37,487 nucleotides of DNA, from the IMG/VR virus record IMGVR_UViG_3300037189_000586, positions 1 through 37,487 of that record; one strand, written 5' to 3'. The position numbers and the translations under genes were made by a program. This DNA comes from a virus. The notes beneath the pieces are model-generated. The model made no database searches. It was given only the letters and a program-made list of their open reading frames with translations, and had not been told where the DNA came from. Below are positions 9,401 to 18,100 of the stretch, piece after piece (the first letter of the stretch is position 1; the number at the start of each line of letters is the position of its first letter).

Positions 9401-10552
9401 AAATCCGCCAGTACCAAATCGTAAACTAGTATTACCAGTCTGTACATCCCATACCTGCATATAGGCATCTACGTTCCAGAAATTTAAGCTGTGTGCGCCG
9501 TTGCCGGTTAATAAAGTTGTTTGATTACTAACGATAGGTGTGGCAGTTCTGTCTACATACAAGAAAGGACCGTCACGATATCTGAACACATTATTGTTAG
9601 TAACAACAGTTCTATTGCCGCCTGCGTTGAATGGAATATCGTCGTGATGCGGTTTCCCACCACTTTGATAAAATACTGTGTTTGCATCTGAACCAATTGG
9701 TCCGCTTGGCATACTAACAGTGCCAGCTACACCTGTTCTAATTCTAAGATCGTATATACGTCCTTGGAAAGACACTGTAGCACCAGTTGCTGCTGATCGA
9801 TCTACGCCAACATATAATGGGTTAGTATCTGCAAAGTTTTGACCCGAAGTACCGGTAATATAGTTTGCACCGCTAGTGACATTATTGCCACAATACAGTG
9901 TAGTGCCCGATCGATAAATGTGAATAAAATACCAACGATCACGTTCTAAAACGGTACCGTTAGTAGTTGTGCTTCCAGTACCGTTAGCATCAAAAAAGAA
10001 TAGTTGATAAGACGTATTAATACCAATAACCCAACCGGTATTATTACCTGCTGTTACGCCAGTACCGGATCCTTTGCCCATAACGTAATACTGATTAGCA
10101 TCTTGTTTACGTAGTTTGATCCAAAAAGAAATGTCGAAGTTACCACTGCCAAAGCGTAAGGCAGCTGCATCACTTACAGTGTAGTAACCATTTTCATAAA
10201 AATCACTACACCAGTCAGTATACCGTGGACCAAAATGTGTTGCAATCGGCGCTCGTTGATAAGCATTGATCGTTGTATAAGTGTCCCAGTTATTACCAGA
10301 CTGATCTTTTATTAAATGATTTGCAACATCCGAATCCTGTAGATGAACTCTAACAGTATTATAATAAGGATCTGTATTTCTAGCCTGAGGCCACGTCATT
10401 GGTGGAGTATACTTATGAAATGCATCAACGATCGAGCCTTCATCAAGTTTACTGCCGACTACATCATCTAGGTTATTAGTTCCAGATCTATTATAGTTCT
10501 TAAGATTTAATTTACGTCCAATCAGGCCGCTATTTCTTCTAGTTCTTGACAT
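6404..10552 (-). CDS. LamG/concanavalin A-like repeat adhesin (copy 1)
   Basis: This 1382-residue protein is a paralogue of the 1397-aa protein just downstream, with the same order of parts. It has an Arg-rich start (SRTRRNSGLIG) with RSGTNNLDDVVGSKLD; five LamG-type modules at about residues 65-305, 350-560, 590-765, 835-1030 and 1067-1270; one TTYY(I) module at about 1295-1350; and a C-terminal ALPTALFPSY. Recognisable pairs include GHEGWRII and WTAHNSGVQR in module 4 and FDYNPSTY-type sequence in module 5, present at the same places in both copies. The predicted role is glycan- or protein-binding on the host surface. It starts 3 bases after the 134-aa gene. No clear Shine-Dalgarno sequence precedes the ATG, so translation probably depends on coupling to that gene. 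Confidence 0.8.
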   Translation of the reverse strand: MSRTRRNSGLIGRKLNLKNYNRSGTNNLDDVVGSKLDEGSIVDAFHKYTPPMTWPQARNTDPYYNTVRVHLQDSDVANHLIKDQSGNNWDTYTTINAYQRAPIATHFGPRYTDWCSDFYENGYYTVSDAAALRFGSGNFDISFWIKLRKQDANQYYVMGKGSGTGVTAGNNTGWVIGINTSYQLFFFDANGTGSTTTNGTVLERDRWYFIHIYRSGTTLYCGNNVTSGANYITGTSGQNFADTNPLYVGVDRSAATGATVSFQGRIYDLRIRTGVAGTVSMPSGPIGSDANTVFYQSGGKPHHDDIPFNAGGNRTVVTNNNVFRYRDGPFLYVDRTATPIVSNQTTLLTGNGAHSLNFWNVDAYMQVWDVQTGNTSLRFGTGGFTVECWVYGSTSSLQQGQNNGIIGKGSGNTSSGSGWSLWVDSSGYVRWDDASQAINCSPNNPIRFGGWYHIAASRVGTAANQFYIYVNGNLTYQGTVSTDYSGTETMVIGNSRNNQYSNWNGYICGLRLSNTGRYSGSGSPYNVELSTFKDSSMAVDANTVYLIGTTGTQDPANGGSHYRDAGQSGCAPVRHSSEIITNYNPYSRTGHSAFPNRDTNTKLVVTQNGSNFAFSTNNFSVEMWIMPHWLDQDNTTFRTLWCTQAAYSDAGLWLRRSFRKSYELHGNNNIIIATWEDFSGSNIWNHILVQRVNGNLAIYVNGRKRAETIYTTTITCPSGRFYIGNCYSSNHRTDSGATTGFSDIRVVNGSAPYASGNYNPNYIEVPRNPLTAVSNCTLLISALNSGFYDASGQQQRVEPGGPNDPANPYSFEIYSVSYGPYQGIQDWDRTKQMFGQAVDTARGMDAYGPVRGDSTYPDYSWITRLTNHNPWTIECWHWVYMTQIGAPGPGNNYASLYTATSGGHEGWRIIVHQSNTSASYCDITFEWWTAHNSGVQRMYSSSNYLRNIASGYAWWHIAVCWDNTKGSKLAIFVNGYRVATSGTFTQGQKMWNTYRLQHSGQGTGPVRISTTARYNNDSGTYTMPTTRWAYDQYTYSLIDVDEPFANKAGAAVGVMQYGVLPSYKYKRFGNASMKFGQKNPSLLCERILAQHWGQYNYLMDFRINDCTMECWAMYWDSTAGGPGTGAQGRALWQYSNNLIVMINSSGYWRFLNGNSTNPANGTFSGNSAYSTGYDYNPSTYYASTTTSGTFDHLVLMRRGGEWYFYINGIEAFIMFGTGMQTTGDQGHPDYVSSPGTTTINIAHDTYSQSGISWAGFIQDFRVSAIARYETRAKRFTPITFTVSSSSGAIITTTTSLNNLCVMTQPVTFASNFGNIVSSTTYYITNVFDNNLTVATTIGGVPVQVGTTTGQSIVATTQDKTVSAMCHAQTDTFALPTALFPSY

Positions 10553-10555
10553 ATA

Positions 10556-10960
10556 TTATGGTAGTGTTGTAGCTTGTGTGATAATTTCGTATGAGCAAGT
10601 AGCTTGTAGTGTACTGTTGTTGCTAGCAATTACTTGCAATGAATCGCCTTCTTGCAGATAGATCGTAGTATCTTTACCAATTAAAATCAACGTTGATTTT
10701 TCTGGAACAGTAACAGTATATGCAAGTGCATAAGTACCTGTTGTACTAGCCGGAGGACCTGCTGTAGTAACAGTTCTTACCAAGTTTAATGTAATATCAT
10801 TTGCGTATGCTGAAATGTTAGCTATCATTACCATGTTTACTTTGACAAGATAACCCGTAGTTGAACCGTTTGATAAAAGTGTTGCACCGCCTGTTGTAGC
10901 TGCTATTGTTTGCGTACCAGCTGTGATTAGGCCAACACTAATAATATTTGGAGCTGCCAT
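10556..10960 (-). CDS. Small beta-rich virion protein paired with LamG adhesin (copy 1)
   Basis: This 134-residue paralogue of the 128-aa protein at 5992-6378 shares the MxAPN start, LLSNGST-type turn, NLVRT, IYLQEGDSLQV and CSYEII. No enzyme motif or transmembrane segment is visible. It is followed after 3 bases by a LamG adhesin gene. An ATAAATA element 23 bases upstream and an AAGGA ribosome site support the ATG at 10960. The two small-plus-large pairs form a tandem cassette duplication. The exact role is unknown; a structural adaptor is a guess from context. Confidence 0.75.
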   Translation of the reverse strand: MAAPNIISVGLITAGTQTIAATTGGATLLSNGSTTGYLVKVNMVMIANISAYANDITLNLVRTVTTAGPPASTTGTYALAYTVTVPEKSTLILIGKDTTIYLQEGDSLQVIASNNSTLQATCSYEIITQATTLP

Positions 10961-10983
10961 GTTTTAATTCCTTTAATCTGTAA

Positions 10984-10990
10984 TATTTAT
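10984..10990 (-). promoter_or_regulatory. Late promoter (ATAAATA) for the 10960-6404 cassette
   Basis: ATAAATA on the minus strand overlaps the stop codon of the 245-aa gene and lies 23 bases before the ATG at 10960. It matches the cyanophage-type late-promoter core. Confidence 0.55.
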
Positions 10991-11724
10991 CCGCCGAAAA
11001 CTAACGCCATCGCAATTGCTTTACCGATAGATGTTAATCGACTTGTATTTTCCCAAATTTGGGTACCATAAATTGCACCGTTTGCAGCAATACCTCCGCC
11101 TACCACTAACGCACCAGTTGTTGTGTTAGTTGCGGCCTTAGTACTAGCAATTGTGAAAACAGCAGCACTTGAGTTACTGCCCATGCTAATCGCAGTTGCG
11201 GCACCAAATGCATTCACAGTTGTTGCTGTTGTATTGTAAAGCGTTTGAGTTGCACTGTTACCGACTACAGTGGGATTGTTTAAAGTTAACGTACCAGAAG
11301 TTGCACCAATGTTTAGTGTAGTAGCTGCTGTAAATGCACTAATGCTAGTAGCGGTTGCAGTTAACAAATTGAAACTAGTATTACTAGTAACTAATTGATC
11401 TACGTATGCATTAACACTGCTGCTAATAATATAGTTAGTACCATCTGATGAAAATGTTATACTTGCCAAACTAGGAACAACTTGTAGAGTTGTTCCGCTG
11501 GAGCCTGGACCGACAAAAACACCGCTTGGGGTTTGGAAAGTTACGTTTCCTCCCGCCGCATTGTAAAATGTCTGCGGAATACCACTATAAAGTGCCGGAC
11601 TTGGCAAATTAACTTGGTAAGGAGCCGTTCCAGATAACGTCGTTAAAAGCCCCTGTGTTGGAGCGGAAATTGTTTGCGCTCCAGAAATTGATGTTGTTCC
11701 TACAACGGTATTATATCGTGCCAT
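10987..11724 (-). CDS. Short tail-fibre-like protein
   Basis: This 245-residue protein resembles, from memory, N-terminal parts of longer fibre proteins in marine T4-like phages. Residues 1-110 form a beta-rich segment (QGLLTTLSGTAPYQVNLPSP, then SGIPQTFYNAAGG and ITFSSDGTNYII). Residues 115-195 are short repeats of the type TxxNIGATSGTLTLNNPTV. A TNTTTGALVVGGGIA block (about 200-215) is a recurrent phage fibre motif. The end, GKAIAMALVFGG, looks like a conserved C-terminal signature. Homologues with this block often continue into a longer adhesin domain, whereas this one ends soon after. Upstream are an AGAGAG ribosome site and a GTAAATA element. Likely a structural fibre part; partner unknown. 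Confidence 0.6.
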   Translation of the reverse strand: MARYNTVVGTTSISGAQTISAPTQGLLTTLSGTAPYQVNLPSPALYSGIPQTFYNAAGGNVTFQTPSGVFVGPGSSGTTLQVVPSLASITFSSDGTNYIISSSVNAYVDQLVTSNTSFNLLTATATSISAFTAATTLNIGATSGTLTLNNPTVVGNSATQTLYNTTATTVNAFGAATAISMGSNSSAAVFTIASTKAATNTTTGALVVGGGIAANGAIYGTQIWENTSRLTSIGKAIAMALVFGG

Positions 11725-11753
11725 AGTTTCTCTCTTTTTACACTATCTTAAGT

Positions 11754-11760
11754 TATTTAC
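11754..11760 (-). promoter_or_regulatory. Candidate late promoter (GTAAATA) for the 245-aa gene
   Basis: GTAAATA on the minus strand lies in the 39-base gap, 29 bases before the ATG at 11724. It is weaker than the ATAAATA copies but placed like them. Confidence 0.4.
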
Positions 11761-11763
11761 CAA

Positions 11764-12105
11764 TTACGCTGTGCTGGTTTCTATACCATAGACTGTGACA
11801 TTAATGCCACTAGCCACGCTGGCTTGAACCCACACGTAAGGTGCGCTGGCTGCACTGGTAACTAGACCAGTTCTTTCAAATACACCTTTGGCCTGTAATA
11901 CAGTATCGTACTCGATGTATTCTGCTGTTGCTACACCGCCTGCTGTACTTGCTGTACTAATCGCCACCCTAAATGTTACGCTGCTAGTGGTAGTATTTGT
12001 TATACTAACATTGAACACAGAATAATAACCAGATGGTGATGTATAAACCAAATTGTTTGTGTTGTTTGTAGCTAAAGCTACGTTTCCTAATCTTCCTGTT
12101 GCCAT
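11764..12105 (-). CDS. Small conserved virion structural protein
   Basis: A 113-residue, Thr/Ser/Ala-rich, alternating hydrophobic protein, presumably all-beta. The blocks MATGRLGNVAL, TFRVAIS, AEYIEYDTVL, FERTGLV and the C-terminal INVTVYGIETSTA recall a small protein of unknown role in marine T4-like phages that is generally classed as virion-associated. It follows the 2918-aa giant by 15 bases with a GGAG ribosome site in the gap, and so is probably on the same transcript. It shares the general style of the 105-aa protein (33825-34142) and the C-terminal half of the 194-aa protein, but clear homology between them is not demonstrable by eye. Confidence 0.6.
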   Translation of the reverse strand: MATGRLGNVALATNNTNNLVYTSPSGYYSVFNVSITNTTTSSVTFRVAISTASTAGGVATAEYIEYDTVLQAKGVFERTGLVTSAASAPYVWVQASVASGINVTVYGIETSTA

Positions 12106-12120
12106 AGTTTTATTTCTCCA

Positions 12121-15100
12121 TTATCGTTGCATAAAGAATCCCATAGCGACCGGTGCCCCGTCAATACCGCCTGTGAAATTCATCTTAGCTGTTACTTTTA
12201 TTTGTCCACCAGATGTAGTACTGATGGTATTACCTGCTACATATATAACACCTGCTGTTAACGTGTTAACATTCAATTGACTTTGACCGCCACCAATCTG
12301 CGATGTAATATAACTCTTAATTGCCTTTTGTGTTGGAACAATATTATCACTGTTAGCAGTAAAATACGGATCTGTTGAGAACTGTGTAATTACTGCACTG
12401 GCAACGCCAACACTAACACTACCAAGTTGCAAGCTCTGTAGTCCTGATAAGTTAAACGCACTAGCGTTCAATGTAGCAGTACCTGTAGCCTGTTGTACTC
12501 CAAATAAGTTACCAACGTTGAAGTTACCATCTTGGTCAGTACTTGTAAAGAATACTCGTCCACCGACATTTGCATAAGTCTGATTTGCAGTGATAGCGGT
12601 AGTTGTATCTACATTCGGATAGTTAGTTGTTACTTGATTACCAGTTCCAATATATAAGAAATCGTGACCTGTTAATCGAACTTGACTATATTTTAATCTT
12701 GTTGTAATTGTATCACCATGCGCTGGAGCATTTGCTACACTTAAACTTGGATTAATTTGGAATGTAGCTGTATAATTTCCTAAACTTCCTAAAAGATTTG
12801 TAACTGATACTAGTTTAAACCAAGTATTTGGAATACTAGCAAACTGCACATTTGCACCTGCAGTCGGCTGTGAATATAAACCAGATATTGATATAAACGT
12901 ACTTGGTTGATACAAATCTGAATAACCGTCACCGGATACACTAGCAACTGCAGCAGTATTAGCTGTTCCTCGATTACTAAATGTTGGATTAGCTAATGCG
13001 CCGACACCCATTCTAACTCTTGTTGATGCTGTTTTAACTTTGTTAGGATCAGTTTGAGTTATAATCGGGCCTGCTCTATAACTAGCTGTCAGCCCAGTTC
13101 CTGTTGATAATGAAACTGCTGTTGCACTTCCTGCAGTTGCAGATACTTTAAAACTTGTATTAGTAACGATAGTTGATCCAATAACATAATACGTAGTATT
13201 AGTAATTAAACCATATGAATCTAAACCAGTAAATTCAATTGGTTGAGAATCTGCTAAATTTCGTGTACTTGATGTTGTAATAACATTTGTACTGGTAGTA
13301 GTTGCTGTAATACTGCCGTAAGGATAACCAGAACCAGGTTCAATCATTCTGATTTCAGTAATTGCTCCAGATGCAGCTTTCATTCTACCTTGTGCAGTTG
13401 CTCCAGTAAATATGCTAGTTGCCGCTGTTCCACTAGTATTTGCTACACTTGCCCACATTGGATAATTGCTAATACTACCAAATACAATGCCTTTCCAGTT
13501 GATGCTTCCAGAAAGTGTTCTTAATGTCCAGTTAATTCCGTCTGGGCTAGTAGCACAGGTACTTGTGCCTTGGGCAATTGCTATGAACAGTCCTTGTCCA
13601 TATGCAACTCTTGTCCATGTTAAACTTGATGAAAGGATACTTGTTGTTGCGCCGCTACATGATGGAGCAGCAGTCCATGTTGCGCCTGCACCGTCGATAC
13701 TGTATGCAACAGCACCACTAGCAGCAAGAGCTACAAATCTTCCATTGCCGTAAGCAATGCTGGTCCAAGTTGTACTGGTAGGCATATTTCCACCTGCAGC
13801 CCAAACACCTGCGGTATATACTGCGGTAGTCTGAGATCCAGTTGCTACAGCAACAAATATACTGTTACCAAATGCAACACCGGACCATGTGCCTGCACCT
13901 AATGATGTAATTGCTGTAGTAGTCCAAGTATTACCATTAGCTGTAATTGATGCTGTTCCTGCACCGCCTACTGCCATCCAAACTGGACCGCCGCCTTGAA
14001 CACCGAATGTAATATCTGCATAAGTTCCTGCAGGTACGTTACCTGAACCTGTTGACCAACTACTTCCTAGGTTTGCCAGTGTTTGATATGATGCTGCTGC
14101 TCCGCCGCTGGCAGGAACAGCTATGAACTTTGCATTTGTATCTACAATAGTTACTGTAGGTTGCGATGTATAACCAGTTCCGCCGTTGTTGCCGACTGCA
14201 ATACTGGCAACACCATTATTACTTAATGTAGCTGTTGCTGTTGCTTGATTGCTAGATCCACCGCCTGACACGGTAACTGTAGGTGCAGTTGTGTAATTTT
14301 TACCATAAGTGTTAACAGTAATTGATGTAATGATATCGGTTCTTGCAGCCACAGTTGGTGCTACACCGTACGAGGAACCACCGACAGTTACAGTAACTTG
14401 TGTAATTGCACCGTTAAGAACAACGGCTGTTGCTGTGGCACCCGATCCACCGCTTACTGCTGTGAATGCGATTGACGGTGATGTTGTATAACCAGCACCG
14501 CCGTTAACAACTGTTACGCTAACAACTTGTCCTGCTGTTGCACCACTGCCTAATACTGCTGTGAGAACAGCACCACTTCCGCCTAAACCGCCAACAACTG
14601 CGGTTGCTGTTGCGCCTTCACCGCCGCCATATTGTATACCCATCCATGTAGTATTAGTTACTGCGCCTGCACTACCCCAAGATGTACCATTAGTACTGTA
14701 TGCGGTAACTGTACCGCTAGTATTAATAGCAACGTATGCACCAGCACCAAAAGTTACATCTGTATAAGCTGCACTTGGTACAGTTAATGCTGTACTAGTA
14801 AATCCTGGACCTGTATATGTAATACGTGGTTCAATTAAGTATGTTGTAGTTAAATCTAATGTAGCAGATATTGTAGTTCCAGGAACAACATGATCCCATC
14901 CAGCTGCATAGAATGTTACTGACTGAGCCGTAGTAGTTGTAATTGCAGTAGTTAACGCAGCACCACCACTAGTTGCAGATACATTAAATGTAGTTGCACT
15001 AGCAATTGCCTGAACATAATACACTACCCCTGCTGTTAATCCACCTACAGTGGTTGCTACATAGAATGGCATAGTTACATACAATGTTGCAGTGCTTGCT

Positions 15101-18100
15101 ACTGTCACTGTACTTGGGCTACCTTGTGTTGTTGCTGTAATTGTTAATGTAGTAAATGATTCTTTATAAACTGTAGCTACTTTACTACCGTTGCTATATG
15201 TTAGTATTGCAGCAGTCTGTCCTACACCTGTACCAGCTGTAATGTTGATTCGCATGCCAACATAAGCTGTACTTAATGATGTATCTGCAGCACTAACTGT
15301 AATACTCACTCTGTCACCAGTCTGTGCTGTACTCGCAGCGGTAACATAACTTGTACCGCCTACGCTAGTTGTAGTAGCATCACCGTTGTCAGTAAGTCTT
15401 GTTTCAAACACTGCATTATCACGGAATTCATCGCCGATGGCCGCGGCATTGTAGCCCGTGCCACTGATAGTATATGCAGCGTTGGAGTAATTAGTACCTG
15501 CATTTTGATACTCAAGTCTTAATACTTTATTAGAGCCATCTGTGAATACGTTGGTTATGTATGCCTGACTTGCATGATTATTTAATGTTGCATAGATCGG
15601 TGTTTCTGTACTATCAACACCTTCGGCGATAACACCATATGTACCATATGAGCTATTACCATTAGTAGCACGAATACGTCCACCTAATTCTGCTAGATAT
15701 CCTGCGTAATTATAGTACGAGAATACAGAAACAGCTTCTACTAATGAGTTGTGACCAGTACACCATATACCGATACCATCACTGATAATTGTTGTATAGT
15801 CATTAGATACGATACTTCTGTTTCCACCGGCGTGTAATGCACCGTCTATCTTTTGTCCTATACAACCTGTTCCAAATACAGAAAGATTTTGAGCATAAGG
15901 ACTTCTTGCGTAAATCCATGCATTGCTATCGTTTGGTCCAAATCCTGGATCTAAGCTTGCGTAAGCACCAGCTGTTGGACGCTTTGTACCATAACTGTTT
16001 GCAGCACTCAATGATCCTGTTAATCCACTTAAGGTCATATTTCTTAAACCAGTAGCATTTCTTAACAAGAACATGTTGCTTAACAATGATCCGTTTATAT
16101 CGTTTAAATATAAATCTGCAGTACGTAGACTTCTATAGTTACCTGGATACTGCATGTCGTAAACAATAGCATCGACCCAGTCTCGTATGTACTGTCGACA
16201 GGTTGTTCCACTAAATGAATAACGTACAGTTAGACTTGGACTTGAAACATTAGATGTAATTGTTACAGCAGTCGTTGATCCTTGCGTTGCAGTTACTGAA
16301 AATGCTGTACTTGCTAAATTTGCTGCTAACACGTAGTAAGTTGTACCTGTTGTAATACCGCCAGCACTAGTACCTGTGAATACTACAGGATCGCCTGCAA
16401 CAAAATTATGTGCAGAACTAGTGTTAATTAAATTATTTGTTATCGCTAAACTACTAACAGTACCACCATAACTTTGAGTGATATAAGCAGATGCTTCATA
16501 TGCTAAAAATTCTTTATTAGCACGAATAATTTCGGCACCTTTAGTTGTACTTAATGATGTTGAATAAGTTAATGTACCTGCATACTGAACATTTTGTCCA
16601 GATATAAATTGTGTACCGTTAGCATAATAAATGATGTCGTCAATAATTGAACTAGCTCTAGCTACTGCTCCTACACCTGCAATTGGTTTGATCTTATTCA
16701 ATAAGAAATTAATCATACCTAATTCAGCAGTTTTTTGACTTGAAATTACAGTCTGTGCAGAAGTATTAGTAAATCCTACAGAGTATGCATAGTATCTTCT
16801 TGCTGCGATTGCACTGGCAGCATTACTGCTATAGGTCAAATCGTTTGCAATTGCAGTTGCAATATATCCAACGTCTCTGCTACAGGTAGCGGAGTTAAAT
16901 GACAAACTTGGATAATATTTTTGAACCCAAACAACACCATCGGACTGAATTTCTGACAAACGTTCTACTACTGCAGCGTATGCCGTATTAAGTAATGTAG
17001 TTGCTCCAGCAGAATAAAATGCAACTGCTGTATCGGCTGTACCGTTGTTAATCCAGTTGACAACATTCGTAACACGATCTTGTGCAAAACTTGCTGCGTT
17101 TGCACTACCAGCTGTACCGCCTGTTACTTGTGTATATGTAACCTGTCCTGCAGGTGCTGACACAGAGCCTTTTGTAATAACAGTGCTAATTTCGGATTTT
17201 AATTCATTGTACATTGCAGCCATTGCTGTTTTACACTGCGCTGCAGTTTGACTTGTGACTTGAATTGTGAATACTGTATAAGAATAATATTCACTACCTG
17301 CAATGTTACTTTGGCTGTTACCACCGTAAATCATGTCATAAACAATACCGTCTAAAACACGACCAACCATTGCTTTTACATTAGTTGATGTCAATGCTGT
17401 TCTAATAGTGCTGTAGTTATTTGATAGATACTGATCACAGTTAGCTTGTAAGAAATTATAGTTTTGTATAACTTGTTGTGCGCCATATCCATAGCCAGTT
17501 GATACACCAGTAGCATTACCAGTAGTTGTGTAAGCAGTGTTTGTTACACTAGATGTGTTATAACCAACAGGCCAAGGCATTACTAAACTTGGAACTGAAC
17601 CAAGTCCACTGTTAACAATGTTGTACATTACTGTTGAATTATTAACAGTACTAGCAACTGCGCTGTAGCCATAAGTTACAGTTAGTGTACCGCCAGTTTG
17701 ACTCGTTAACGTTACTGCTGTACTAGCATCAGCAACTGGTGTTGCTGTCGTAATGCTAAATGTTCCGCTACTTATTATAGTTTTAACATAGTAAGTAGTT
17801 CCCATAGTTATACCAGCACCCGTTGCCATTGTGCCAGTGCCAGAAAATACTACAGGCATACCAACAGTCAATGCTGAAGTGTCTGCAACTGTAATATATC
17901 CAGGGGATCCTGCTGTTACTGCAGATGCACTAAAACTTGGTGATGCATAACTTCCAGTATCACCTGCTGCTAGTGTTTTAATCTGTGTTTGCGTATTACC
18001 GGTTGTTGGAGTAACTGTTGAGTTACTAATTAAATTAGTTAATACAGATTGAATGCGTGTTAACGAGGCCACAGTCTTTGCTTTATCATTAACTAATGCA

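Larger units (their letters stand above)
6404..10960 (-). repeat. Tandem cassette duplication, unit 1 (small protein + LamG adhesin)
   Basis: The unit consists of a 134-aa gene, a 3-base gap and a 1382-aa LamG gene, and is matched by the unit at 1795-6378 (128-aa gene, 3-base gap, 1397-aa gene). Each is preceded by an ATAAATA promoter element. The similarity is clear at protein level and largely eroded at DNA level. Confidence 0.75.

Noticed and set aside
1795-10960. Diversity-generating retroelement acting on the LamG or fibre genes
   Set aside because: No reverse transcriptase, template repeat or adenine-biased variable repeat is visible in the window; variation looks like module insertion and duplication.
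13466-14767. Several plus-strand open frames opposite the 2918-aa gene
   Set aside because: The Pro/Val/Ala-rich products mirror the Gly/Thr/Ser-rich coding strand; no independent signals were seen.
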